A stretch of DNA of 64,000 bases, from assembly GCA_965207385.1 (NCBI GenBank), contig CBDBLZ010000018.1, positions 1 through 64,000 of the forward strand. Reading direction: 5' to 3'. The stretch is from CAZXEU01 sp965207385 (GTDB lineage Bacteria > Bacteroidota > Rhodothermia > Rhodothermales > Bin80). The translations under genes and the position numbers were made by a program. Of the stretch, positions 34,242 through 43,226 are shown one piece after another. The first letter of the stretch is position 1; the number at the start of each line of letters is the position of its first letter. The notes below the pieces were generated by a model. The model did no database searches. It had not been told where the DNA came from and saw nothing but the letters and a program-made list of their open reading frames with translations.

Positions 34242-35511
34242 TCGTAACCAGCCCTACCCGATTGGAACTGCTCTGGTGTATGAGCAGCTTGTTTTCGCGC
34301 GTGACCCACACGTGGCGCACTATGCCCACGCCGGAGGGAATCTCCCAGCTTTGAAAAGTCTCCGTTTCAGGATCGAAACGGACCAGGGCATCCGGTCGCA
34401 TGCCGGATTCATTGTACCAGATCTTGTCGTTGATCACCGCCAGCGAGTAGGGATGCGACGTGGGGCCGCTCGGGGAATCCCACTGCTTCACTTCACCGGT
34501 TTCGGGATCCAGTCTGCCAATGCGACCCAGCGTGGAATTGACGAACCATACCTTGCCTGCGCTGTCGAGCCCCAGTCTTCTAATGCGCGTGCGCTCGTCC
34601 GGGATGTCGTAGTAGCGGATCTCCATCGTTTCCGGGTCCACGGCTGCAAGCTTGTTGGTTCCGTTGTAGGCAACCCATAGTGTGCCGTCCTCGGCAACCC
34701 GGATGCCATACGGGCGGGGCTCCGTAGGGACCTCCGTCAGTGCGCCGGTGAGTGTGTCCAGCCGTCCGAGCTGGCCCGCTCCCTGAGCCGTGAAATACAG
34801 CATGCCGTTGGGGTGGAAGGCTGCCGTATGGGGATCGCGCGAGGCTGTCTTGAATTCCTTGATGTCACCGGTCGCAGGATCGAGGCGGCCAATCGTGCCG
34901 TTGCTGTTGCCGGTATACCAGATGCTTCCGTCATCTGCCGGAATTATGCTGTGCGGCCGCGCTTCCGGAGGAAGCGGATACTCTCTCATGTCACCTGTGG
35001 CGGGATCCAGCCTCCCCACCAGGCTTGCCCACATGCCGGTCCACCAGATGGATCCGTCCGGTGCCTCAATGGGATCGCGAGATCGCTGGCCGAGGGTCGG
35101 GACCATCCATTCCTGGATTTCGACCTCGACCGGCCCGGGCACCAGAGTCGGCCGGCGCTCCTTCCGCTCGGGGAAGTGCTCGGCCAAGTAATCAGCAATC
35201 GCGTTGGCCTCGGCTTCGGGCAACTCCACCATGGACTCCATCACCTCCAGCCATCGCCTGGGCGAGTCGTAACCGGCCGACCGGACGAGGGTTCGTCCAG
35301 TGTGGCACGAGGAGGCACACGCGGCCTCAACCATCTCCTTTGCGGGACCATCGGGGAGCTCGACGGGAGCGCCTCTTCGCTGGGCGGTGGCTGCTTGCGC
35401 CACGAGCATGGCCGCCAATGCGGCGCACGCGAGCACGCGAAAGCCGGGCGCTTTCGGGATGGGCGACCGCGGAGGGCGATCTGTTCGTGAGTTGTCAGTT
35501 GGCCTGCACAT
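34222..35511 (-). CDS. Exported Vgb/streptogramin-lyase-like beta-propeller with N-terminal cytochrome-like segment
   Basis: 429 residues. A long N-region and signal peptide (ending A-T-A-Q) are followed by an alpha-helical segment with A-C-A-S-S-C-H-T-G-R near residue 65, resembling a c-type heme site but with three residues between cysteines (CX3CH). From about residue 125 a seven-bladed propeller repeats I-G-R-L-D-P-x-T-G-D and D-G-S-I-W-x-T, as in virginiamycin B lyase-like proteins. The function is probably periplasmic; lyase activity is not implied. The start overlaps the kelch gene end by 17 bases; the three genes 37574-34222 are one minus-strand run. Confidence 0.82.
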   Translation of the reverse strand: MCRPTDNSRTDRPPRSPIPKAPGFRVLACAALAAMLVAQAATAQRRGAPVELPDGPAKEMVEAACASSCHTGRTLVRSAGYDSPRRWLEVMESMVELPEAEANAIADYLAEHFPERKERRPTLVPGPVEVEIQEWMVPTLGQRSRDPIEAPDGSIWWTGMWASLVGRLDPATGDMREYPLPPEARPHSIIPADDGSIWYTGNSNGTIGRLDPATGDIKEFKTASRDPHTAAFHPNGMLYFTAQGAGQLGRLDTLTGALTEVPTEPRPYGIRVAEDGTLWVAYNGTNKLAAVDPETMEIRYYDIPDERTRIRRLGLDSAGKVWFVNSTLGRIGRLDPETGEVKQWDSPSGPTSHPYSLAVINDKIWYNESGMRPDALVRFDPETETFQSWEIPSGVGIVRHVWVTRENKLLIHQSSSNRVGLVTIKDVVN

Positions 35512-36610
35512 AGAATTCGTGCGAGTTGATTTCGGTGGCGCCTACCGTCCGGGATCCGGACGCAATATAGATGCGGTCGTCGTGGACGATGCCTTGGACG
35601 CCGTGCCGGCCGACTACCAGGGGAGCCCACGTGGTCCATTCCAGCGTAGCCGGGTCGAATGCCTCGACTTCGTCGTGCGCCGGGGGCGAGGACGACTGCC
35701 CCAACCATTGCGCGCTTTCGCCGCCGATAACGACCAGCTTGCCGTCAAGGCTCACGGCTGCCGCTCCCGCCCTCTGCGTGGGAATGTTTGCGGCCGGCGG
35801 AAGCGTTGACCAGGTGTCCGTGGCGAAGTCGTACACGTCCACCTCGGCAACTGTCAGCTGCAGCACTTCGCCCGTAGCGTACGAGCTTCGTCGTCCGGCG
35901 GCTGCGTACAGCTTTCCGTCCAATACCACTGCCTGAAAATGGTCACGCGGCCGCGGGGCATCCGCCAGCGTCGTCCACGTCCCGGTGGCCGGGTCAAAGG
36001 CATCCAGCCACGGCACGTGGCCGTCCGTGTGGCCGTTTTGAATCCCCGAGACCAGGTACAGCCGATCCTGGTATGCCACGACTCCCGCAGCGCCCCTGCG
36101 TCGATCCGGGGGAATCTCCGGGCCCTGGGTCCAGACATCTTCGTCAGGGTCGTATATGTAGACGTGGCCTATGGGCGTTTCGTCCGGAAAGCCGCCCGTA
36201 AACGCTCCCATAACGTAGATCTCCCCATCGTGTGCGACGGCCTGGAAGTGGTGCATTTCGAGCGGCAGCGAGGCACGTGTCTGCCACGTGCCCGTGGCCG
36301 GGTCGAATTCCTGCACGGGCCTCTCGCCGCGGCCTCCAATGAGAAAGAAACGATCTCCGACTGCCACGTAGCCGTGCTCGTGGCGGTGCATTAGCATGTC
36401 GTCAGACGGCATCAGCAACCACCCTCCCTGGCCACGGGCGTAGTCTGAAGCGGGAAACAAGAGCAGCCCGAGCGTCAGGCTGGCAAATGTCGCTCGAAGG
36501 AGACGAGTGGAGCCCGATTGCCAGGTGCCGCTCGCGCGGGCTGGACTTCCAGGATCCGCTGTACTCTGCGCTGCGGGGCCACCAGATAGCAACGGTCGCA
36601 ATTCGTTCAT
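35495..36610 (-). CDS. Exported Kelch-repeat beta-propeller protein
   Basis: 371 residues from the ATG at 36610; upstream codons in frame lie antisense to the esterase and were dropped. A hydrophobic export segment spans about residues 30-55. Then six Kelch-type repeats follow (patterns such as F-F-L-I-G-G-R-G-E-R, Y-V-M-G-A-F-T-G-G, L-Y-L-V-S-G, K-L-V-V-I-G-G-E, each near F-D-P-A-T-G-x-W). It could be a sugar-acid isomerase-like or binding propeller. No catalytic motif is evident. It is encoded between an esterase and a Vgb-like protein, so a secreted carbohydrate or aromatic substrate is plausible. Confidence 0.85.
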   Translation of the reverse strand: MNELRPLLSGGPAAQSTADPGSPARASGTWQSGSTRLLRATFASLTLGLLLFPASDYARGQGGWLLMPSDDMLMHRHEHGYVAVGDRFFLIGGRGERPVQEFDPATGTWQTRASLPLEMHHFQAVAHDGEIYVMGAFTGGFPDETPIGHVYIYDPDEDVWTQGPEIPPDRRRGAAGVVAYQDRLYLVSGIQNGHTDGHVPWLDAFDPATGTWTTLADAPRPRDHFQAVVLDGKLYAAAGRRSSYATGEVLQLTVAEVDVYDFATDTWSTLPPAANIPTQRAGAAAVSLDGKLVVIGGESAQWLGQSSSPPAHDEVEAFDPATLEWTTWAPLVVGRHGVQGIVHDDRIYIASGSRTVGATEINSHEFYVQAN

Positions 36611-36653
36611 GGTAAGGTCTTGGTCTGGTCGGTTTGCTGCCGCATGCCGTTCA

Positions 36654-37574
36654 TCAATGCTGGTGGAAGCCCTGCGAAACAAAATCGAGCACGACGGGCA
36701 GGCTCTCGCGCCAGTAGGTCCACGTGTGTGCGCCGTCTCGGATCCTGAATTCGTGGGGTATTTCGCGCTTGTGCAGCGCAATAAAGGCCAGGGCGTTGCC
36801 CTCGTACAGGAAGTCGTCGTCACCACAATCAATGAACCACCGGACCGACTTGAGATCCTCTTCCGGCAGCGATTCGATGAGGGAGACGGCATTGTGCCTG
36901 TTGATATAGGCGTCAATTTCCTCGTCGGAGACGCCTGAGATATCCGTGCCGGACCGCTCCAGCATGAATTCGAACTGCTCCCGGGATAGCGGGCCCACGT
37001 ACGCACTCAGCGGCGCTGCGGCCGAAAACAGGTCAGGGCGATGCAGGGCGTACATGAAGGAGCCTCCGCCTCCCATTGACAGTCCGGCCACGGCACGGTA
37101 GCGCTTTTGCTTCTTGATCCTGAATCGGTCCTCTACATGCGGCATCAGCTCGTCAAAGAAAAAGTCCTCGTAGCGCCAGTTGCCCGTGATGTCATTGAAA
37201 TAGCCGCGCTGCCCCGTGTTGGCATCGGGCATTATGATGACCATGGGCGTAGCCTTGCCAGCCTTGATCGCCTTGTCCGCGATGTGCAACACTTCCCCGA
37301 ACTGAATCCATCCGGTCTGGTCGTCGCCGGCGCCATGCAGGAGGTAGAGCACGGGGTAGTGGCGCTCTGACCGGTTGTAGTCAGGCGGAAGATACACGGC
37401 AAAGCTCCGCTCCGACCCCAGAATTTCACTGTTCATGCTCAGATTGTCGTAGACCATACCCGACTGGGCCTGCGCCGGAAAATGGCACAGCGAGACCAGA
37501 GCCGCGCCCAGAATAACGAATGGCGGAAGGGCAATCCTTCCTGAATGACGGCGCAAGAATAGGTGGTGGCGCAT
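36654..37574 (-). CDS. Exported esterase, enterochelin esterase/CE1-like
   Basis: 306 residues with a signal peptide (ending A-Q-A-Q). The alpha/beta hydrolase has R-S-F-A-V-Y-L-P-P-D-Y, P-V-L-Y-L-L-H-G-A-G-D-D, the nucleophile elbow A-V-A-G-L-S-M-G-G-G-G, a candidate acid D-C-G-D-D-D-F-L, and the histidine in R-D-G-A-H-T-W-T-Y-W. Such enzymes cleave feruloyl, acetyl or siderophore esters. With the adjacent CE15-like enzyme at 20177 it supports plant or algal polysaccharide use. It is the first gene of a run with the Kelch gene (43 bases later). Confidence 0.9.
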   Translation of the reverse strand: MRHHLFLRRHSGRIALPPFVILGAALVSLCHFPAQAQSGMVYDNLSMNSEILGSERSFAVYLPPDYNRSERHYPVLYLLHGAGDDQTGWIQFGEVLHIADKAIKAGKATPMVIIMPDANTGQRGYFNDITGNWRYEDFFFDELMPHVEDRFRIKKQKRYRAVAGLSMGGGGSFMYALHRPDLFSAAAPLSAYVGPLSREQFEFMLERSGTDISGVSDEEIDAYINRHNAVSLIESLPEEDLKSVRWFIDCGDDDFLYEGNALAFIALHKREIPHEFRIRDGAHTWTYWRESLPVVLDFVSQGFHQH

Positions 37575-37721
37575 GACGTGTAGCGGTAGGTTTGGCAGTG
37601 TGCTCCGATTTGATGACGAGGGGCCATCGCAGGTGATACCGGATGGAATGTACCCAACAAATGCAAGAGCTGTTCGCCTGCGCAGCAGGGTGCCGATGGA
37701 TTGATCCGCGGATGGAATCGG

Positions 37722-38633
37722 TCAATCAAGGCCTAGTGTGATTCGAATTGTGGTGTCCGCCCTGCTGTTGCGATTCCAGTAATCGATCATGGTGGACTCC
37801 TTCCGTGAGGCGCGCGCTACGACCAATTCGCCGCCAGCCTGCTCTCGCCAGCCCGCTATTTGGTGAGGGAATGACGGGTTGTAGCGGATGGAAAGCGACC
37901 GGTCGCGATTTTCGTACTGTAGCGTATATAAAAGGTCACCCTCAGGGGTGGTAGTACGACTCGCCACGGCATCTTCGGCGCGCCATTCGGCGTGCGTGAG
38001 CCTCTGGTCCAGAGCGCCGGGAATGACGCGCACCGGGCCCAAGGGCAGGGACTGCGGCGCCAGCCGCAATCGCGTCCAGATCTCGTCCTCAAGCAGCGCA
38101 GGCTCGAGTTGGACCGCCTGGTCGCCTTCGGATTCGAAATAGGAATACAGCTGCACCCGGTAACCTTCCGGCACCAGATTCATCTGGGTAAACGTATGCC
38201 CACACCATTCCTGTGAAGTAGCCGTGACCTTCAGCGTATGCGGATGTGTCGCGGAGTGGACCGGCGTAAACACCGACGACATCATGGAGTAGGGATAGAT
38301 GCCGGTGGTAAAGCGCTTGACGAAATTGAGCTTGAGCACGTTAACGTCGCCCTCCAAGGGCACATCTACCTTGACGTGCCTGGATTCAGAGAAGTCTTCT
38401 GTCACGAATATGAGTACCGCGTGGCCACTGCGCACTTCTCCGTAGCGGGATTGCTCGAGTGCATAGCTAGTGATTTCTGCCTCGCCCTGGTACCAATACT
38501 CTGCGAATTGCGGGCTGGCGGAGATTGGGCTTGCTGCGCCAGGCGGCGATTCCGCTGCCGGGGCGCCGCATCCTGTCAGCAGGTGCCCCAGGAGCAGGCT
38601 GCTGGCGGCAAGTTGCGCTGCGTGTCTCTTCAT
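37722..38633 (-). CDS. Lipoprotein of a Bacteroidota-type family of unknown function
   Basis: 303 residues. The lipobox L-T-G-C (Cys22) makes it a lipoprotein. The core has F-A-E-Y-W-Y-Q-G-E-A-E-I-T-S-Y, F-T-T-G-I-Y-P-Y-S-M-M-S-S-V-F, and a W-C-G-H-T-F segment followed by Y-F-E-S-E-G-D. I recall this set from Bacteroidota proteins sometimes mislabelled as Maf septum-formation inhibitors; it has no Maf motifs. It is beta-rich and probably located in the outer membrane or periplasm. Function unknown. Confidence 0.78.
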   Translation of the reverse strand: MKRHAAQLAASSLLLGHLLTGCGAPAAESPPGAASPISASPQFAEYWYQGEAEITSYALEQSRYGEVRSGHAVLIFVTEDFSESRHVKVDVPLEGDVNVLKLNFVKRFTTGIYPYSMMSSVFTPVHSATHPHTLKVTATSQEWCGHTFTQMNLVPEGYRVQLYSYFESEGDQAVQLEPALLEDEIWTRLRLAPQSLPLGPVRVIPGALDQRLTHAEWRAEDAVASRTTTPEGDLLYTLQYENRDRSLSIRYNPSFPHQIAGWREQAGGELVVARASRKESTMIDYWNRNSRADTTIRITLGLD

Positions 38634-38819
38634 GGCCGGATCCTTGTTGCGGTGTTGAATTCTCTATCCCGCGGCTTAAATGCGATACCGCGAAAAATGG
38701 CTCGAACATGTACGCCAGTGACGGGGAGCTTGCACGAAGGCCAACGCCTTTGGCTGGCGGAAGACATTGGCATTGAGAAAAGCAGTCCGCGCCGTGAACC
38801 GAATTTAGCGGAAACCGCA

Positions 38820-38825
38820 TATAAT
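38820..38825 (+). promoter_or_regulatory. Candidate -10 box TATAAT upstream of icmF
   Basis: A perfect TATAAT lies 44 bases before the preferred icmF start. The first in-frame ATG (38824) falls within it, which argues that translation starts at 38869 or 38872. No matching -35 element is visible. Confidence 0.35.
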
Positions 38826-38868
38826 GGAGTGTTGCCCGCAAGGAACAGTGCCGGTCCACTCATTTCGA

Positions 38869-41800
38869 ATGATGTCCGATCCAGACCGATACAAACTTCG
38901 ATACCCCGTCCGGTTCGTCACTGCGGCGAGCCTGTTTGACGGGCACGACGCTTCGATCAACATCATCAGGCGCGTCCTGCAGGCTTCAGGTGCCGAAGTG
39001 ATTCATCTGGGTCACAACCGGTCGGTGCGGGACGTGGTCGAAACGGCCATCCAGGAAGATGCTCAAGGGATAGCTGTCTCCTCGTACCAGGGCGGTCACA
39101 ACGAGTTCTTTACCTACATGGTTGACGAACTCAGGAGGGAAGGCTACGGTCACGTTGCAGTCTTTGCCGGCGGTGGTGGAGTGATTACGCCCGGGGAAGC
39201 GGCCAGCCTTCAGTCATATGGCGTTCGTCGGGTATTTTCTTCCGACGATGGTCTGGCCATGGGTCTTCAGGGCATGATAAATGTCATGCTCCGGGAGTGT
39301 GATATTTCGGTACTGGATGCAGCGGCTGCGCCAGGCCCGGCGACGCTCGCGCGGTCCATATCACGCATCGAGAACGGCAAGGGGAGTGCAGTTCGTTCTT
39401 CCGGCCGCATGCGTGCTCCCTCGATAGGCATCACCGGAACCGGCGGTGCCGGCAAATCCACGCTCACCGACGAGCTGGTTCTCCGCTTCCTTTCAGATTT
39501 TCCGGATCTGAGCGTGGCGGTGCTTTCCGTTGATCCGACCCGGCCCCGGACAGGCGGAGCTCTGCTGGGGGACCGGATCCGCATGAACGCGCTGTATGGT
39601 GATGCTGCCCGCGACGAGAAGGGCGGCCCGCGTGTTTTCATGCGCAGCTTTGCCACCCGGCGGGCGCACCTGGCTACGAGCAAGGCCTTGGGCGAGAGCA
39701 TGGAGGCCTGCCGCGCCGCCGGATACGACCTGGTCATCGTGGAGACGGCCGGCATTGGCCAAAGCGACACGGAGATCGTGGATCTCGTCGATGTCTCGGT
39801 CTACGTAATGACGCACGACTTCGGCGCCCAGACCCAGCTCGAGAAGATCGGCATGCTTGACAGCGCCGACTTTGTCGTGCTGAACAAGTTTGACAGGCGA
39901 GGCAGCCGGGACGCTCTGCGGGATATCCGAAAGCAGGTGCAGCGCAATCGGCTTGCCTTTGACCGGAGCCTGGAGGAAATGCCGGTGTATGCGACCATGG
40001 CGTCGCGATTCAACAATGCCGGTGTAACGCGCCTGTACGTGGATCTCATCCGTTACCTGCATGGCGAACACGGATTTGCGAGAGTTTCCGGCCTGACGCT
40101 ACGGGAGCCAGGTGCCAGTATGGCGCCCGTCATCGAACCCAGGCGCCAGCGGTACCTTGGCGAAATTGTCGATGCGTGCCGCCGCTACAGGCAGTGGGCT
40201 GACGGGCAAATGGAAACCGCCCGCAAGTGGGGGCAGGCTGCGGGAGTGCGGGCACAAGTGGCAGAGTGGGACCCCGAGGACGCCGAACAGCTGGGGCCGC
40301 GCGTGCAGCAGATGGCTGAGCACTGGTGGGATCGCCTGGATGTACGCTGCCGGCGCATACTGGAGCATTGGGATGACCTGTCGCGGCAATATGAGCAGGA
40401 GGCCACTACATACACCGTGCGGGGACAGGAGCATTCCGTAGCCCTGTTCCATACGTCCCTGTCCGGACTCAGAATCCCGCGTGTTGCGTTGCCTCGGACA
40501 AGGGATGCCGGTGAGCGCCTTCGGTTTGCCCTCCTGGAAAACCTGCCCGGCTATTATCCCTTTACCGCCGGCGTGTATCCGTTCAGGCGCGCGGCGGAAG
40601 ACCCTACGCGCATGTTCGCCGGCGAAGGGAGTCCCGAGCGTACAAACAGACGGTTTCACCTGGTGTCGGCCGGAATGCCCGCAAGGCGCCTCTCGACGGC
40701 GTTCGATTCCGTTACGCTGTACGGATTTGATCCCGAGGAGCGCCTGGACATCTACGGCAAGATCGGAAACGCCGGCGTGTCGGTCTGCAGCCTGGATGAC
40801 GTCAAGAAGCTCTACAGCGGGTTCCGTCTCGCCGATCCGAAGACCAGCGTGTCGATGACCATCAACGGGCCCGCGCCCGCGATCCTGGCCATGTTTCTGA
40901 ATACGGCCATTGACCAGGAGATTGAACGGTATCTCAAGGCAGAGCGTCGATGGGAGAAGGCGGCCAAGGCCATAGCACAAAGGCTGGGTCCCGGACGAGC
41001 GGGGTACGTCCCGTTCGGACCTACCGGCAAGGAGAATGGCCTGCCCCCGTCTCACGACGGATCCGGACTGGGCCTGCTTGGCTGCTCGTCGGCCGATCTC
41101 GTGGACTGGGACGTGCTGACGTCCGGAGAGCGCAATGCCGTAGCGGAAAGAGTGCTGGGAGCAGTCCGCGGAACGGTCCAGGCAGACATCCTGAAGGAGG
41201 ATCAGGCGCAGAATACCTGCATCTTCTCCACCGAGCTGGCGCTACGGATGATGGGGGATATCCAGGAGTACTTTCTATGCCACGGAGTCCGCAATTTCTA
41301 CTCGGTGTCGATATCCGGATACCACATCGCGGAGGCGGGAGCCAACCCCATAACACAACTGGCCTTCACGCTGTCCAACGGGTTCACGTTTGTTGAGTAC
41401 TATCTCGGCCGTGGCATGAACATCGATGCGTTTGCGCCCAATCTGTCATTTTTCTTTTCGAACGGGATGGACCCTGAGTACAGCGTGATGGGCCGCGTGG
41501 CGCGCCGCATTTGGGCCGTCGCCATGCGAGAGCGGTACGGGGCCAACGAGCGAAGCCAGAAATTGAAGTACCATATCCAGACTTCAGGCAGAAGCCTGCA
41601 TGCCCAGGAAATTGAATTCAATGATATCCGTACCACTCTACAGGCGCTGTATGCTATCTACGACAACTGCAACAGTCTGCATACCAACGCCTATGACGAG
41701 GCCATCACGACGCCGACGGAAGAGAGCGTACGGCGCGCCCTGGCCATCCAGCTGATCATTAACCGCGAGCTCGGGCAGGCCAAGAACGAAAACCCCATAC

Positions 41801-42273
41801 AGGGCTCCTACATCATAGACGAGCTCACGGACCTGGTCGAGGAGGCCGTCCTGGTGGAGATGGAGAGGATCAACGATCGGGGTGGCGTGCTAAGCGCCAT
41901 GGAATCCATGTACCAGAGGAGCAGGATCCAGGAGGAATCGCTGGCCTACGAACGCAAGAAGCTATCCGGAGCTCTGCCGGTAGTGGGCGTCAACACGTTT
42001 GCGGCTCCGCGCGGCAATGGCCAAGACCGGACTTCGCCACCACAACTTTCCCGGTCGTCGGAGGAAGAAAAGCGGCACCAGCTGGATACGCTGCAGCGAT
42101 TCAAAAAGCTAAACGCACACCGCGCAGGCGCGGCCCTGGCCCGGCTGGAGGCCGTAGCGAGCGGGCACGGCAACGTGTTCGAGGAATTAATGGAGACCGT
42201 CAAGGTTTGCTCCCTCGGTCAGATTACCAACGCCCTGTTTCGGGCAGGTGGCCAGTACAGGCGAAGCATGTAG
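38869..42273 (+). CDS. icmF: Fused isobutyryl-CoA mutase IcmF (B12 domain, MeaB-like GTPase, mutase domain)
   Basis: 1134 residues from the ATG at 38869; 38872 and 38824 are alternatives. Order: B12-binding domain with D-G-H-D-A-S-I (axial His near residue 26), a MeaB-type G-protein chaperone with P-loop GTGGAGKST (near 189) and base-recognition N-K-F-D, then the TIM-barrel mutase from about 560. It carbon-skeleton-rearranges isobutyryl-CoA to butyryl-CoA with adenosylcobalamin. Residues that separate IcmF from methylmalonyl-CoA mutase are both of IcmF type: Phe in G-V-Y-P-F-R-R and Gln in E-D-Q-A-Q-N-T-C. An adenosyltransferase gene at 50756 could supply the cofactor. Confidence 0.95.
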   Translation: MMSDPDRYKLRYPVRFVTAASLFDGHDASINIIRRVLQASGAEVIHLGHNRSVRDVVETAIQEDAQGIAVSSYQGGHNEFFTYMVDELRREGYGHVAVFAGGGGVITPGEAASLQSYGVRRVFSSDDGLAMGLQGMINVMLRECDISVLDAAAAPGPATLARSISRIENGKGSAVRSSGRMRAPSIGITGTGGAGKSTLTDELVLRFLSDFPDLSVAVLSVDPTRPRTGGALLGDRIRMNALYGDAARDEKGGPRVFMRSFATRRAHLATSKALGESMEACRAAGYDLVIVETAGIGQSDTEIVDLVDVSVYVMTHDFGAQTQLEKIGMLDSADFVVLNKFDRRGSRDALRDIRKQVQRNRLAFDRSLEEMPVYATMASRFNNAGVTRLYVDLIRYLHGEHGFARVSGLTLREPGASMAPVIEPRRQRYLGEIVDACRRYRQWADGQMETARKWGQAAGVRAQVAEWDPEDAEQLGPRVQQMAEHWWDRLDVRCRRILEHWDDLSRQYEQEATTYTVRGQEHSVALFHTSLSGLRIPRVALPRTRDAGERLRFALLENLPGYYPFTAGVYPFRRAAEDPTRMFAGEGSPERTNRRFHLVSAGMPARRLSTAFDSVTLYGFDPEERLDIYGKIGNAGVSVCSLDDVKKLYSGFRLADPKTSVSMTINGPAPAILAMFLNTAIDQEIERYLKAERRWEKAAKAIAQRLGPGRAGYVPFGPTGKENGLPPSHDGSGLGLLGCSSADLVDWDVLTSGERNAVAERVLGAVRGTVQADILKEDQAQNTCIFSTELALRMMGDIQEYFLCHGVRNFYSVSISGYHIAEAGANPITQLAFTLSNGFTFVEYYLGRGMNIDAFAPNLSFFFSNGMDPEYSVMGRVARRIWAVAMRERYGANERSQKLKYHIQTSGRSLHAQEIEFNDIRTTLQALYAIYDNCNSLHTNAYDEAITTPTEESVRRALAIQLIINRELGQAKNENPIQGSYIIDELTDLVEEAVLVEMERINDRGGVLSAMESMYQRSRIQEESLAYERKKLSGALPVVGVNTFAAPRGNGQDRTSPPQLSRSSEEEKRHQLDTLQRFKKLNAHRAGAALARLEAVASGHGNVFEELMETVKVCSLGQITNALFRAGGQYRRSM

Positions 42274-42333
42274 AACCGGACCCGTCCCGCCACGCTTCTT
42301 GCGTTGCAAATCACCGATCGCAAAGACCGGACC

Positions 42334-43023
42334 ATGCTTGTTGCATTTGAAGGAATAGACGGCGCAGGCAAGCGCACGCAGGCAGAGCTGTTGTGCTCTC
42401 ACCTTGAAAAGGCGGGCCGAAGCGTGTCGCTGCTTTCGTTTCCTCGCTACGGGAAGACCCTGATGGCGCAGACCATCGCCGACTACTTGAACGGCAGATT
42501 CGGAGACCTGAACGCCACGCCGCCCGAGTTTGCGGCACTGCTGTATGCAGGTGACCGCCTGGAAAGCCGGGGAATGCTGCTTGAGCAACTGGGCGCGCAC
42601 GATGTCGTGGTCGTGGACCGCTACGTTGCGTCGAACGCGGCATACCAGGCTGCAAAGCTGGGTGCGGATCGGAGAAAGGGATTCCTGCAGTGGCTTGACA
42701 GCCTTGAATACGGGTTGTATGGATTGCCGGAGGCAGATATTACACTGCTCCTTGATGTTCCCGTGGGGTTGTCATCCCGTTTGGTGGCCATGAAGGATCC
42801 GCGCGACTATACCCGCGACGCGGCGGATCTTCACGAGAGAAACCTGGCGTACATGGATCGTTGCAGCCAGATGTACGCGTCGCTACTGCAGCGCCAGCAC
42901 AGGTCTCGCTGGCTTCGCATAGTCTGTACAGAACCTGATGGAAAGCTGCGCAGCAAGGTGGCCATCCATCAGAGCATTCGGGATGGCCTGGTGCCGCTCC
43001 TGGGTTTCCGCGCCCAGGATTGA
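42334..43023 (+). CDS. tmk: Thymidylate kinase
   Basis: 229 residues from the ATG at 42334 (MLVAFEGIDGAGKRTQ), with the P-loop F-E-G-I-D-G-A-G-K at residues 5-13. The family D-R-Y signature is V-V-D-R-Y-V-A-S-N-A-A-Y. The lid follows L-L-L-D-V-P. It phosphorylates dTMP to dTDP for DNA synthesis. The P-loop has R-T where many bacterial enzymes have S/T-T. The gene is 60 bases after icmF on the same strand. Confidence 0.93.
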   Translation: MLVAFEGIDGAGKRTQAELLCSHLEKAGRSVSLLSFPRYGKTLMAQTIADYLNGRFGDLNATPPEFAALLYAGDRLESRGMLLEQLGAHDVVVVDRYVASNAAYQAAKLGADRRKGFLQWLDSLEYGLYGLPEADITLLLDVPVGLSSRLVAMKDPRDYTRDAADLHERNLAYMDRCSQMYASLLQRQHRSRWLRIVCTEPDGKLRSKVAIHQSIRDGLVPLLGFRAQD

Positions 43024-43197
43024 GCTGCGCAGGCGCGTATCGCGAGGCGGCACATTCAGCCCTTGGACAGCCTTCCCGGACCTTCTCGCGGAAAGCGCTT
43101 CAAGCAGCCGGCCATACGGGCTCCGGTCTGCTGTGTACCCGCGGAAGCGGCTCCTCTGGTCGCCCCATCGGCCTGTGCAGCAATCACGTTTTCCGTG

Positions 43198-43205
43198 TAC
43201 CTTAC
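43198..43205 (+). promoter_or_regulatory. Candidate -7/-10 box TACCTTAC
   Basis: TACCTTAC lies 21 bases upstream of the ATG at 43227 in a 203-base gap after tmk. It follows the same TANNTTRC pattern as boxes at 8565, 24491 and 59289. Confidence 0.3.
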
Positions 43206-43226
43206 CGGCCCATTCGATCCAGAGCC

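Noticed and set aside
37722..38633. Maf septum-formation inhibitor
   Set aside because: I recall similar lipoproteins being labelled Maf, but there is no Maf nucleotide-binding motif and the protein has a lipobox.
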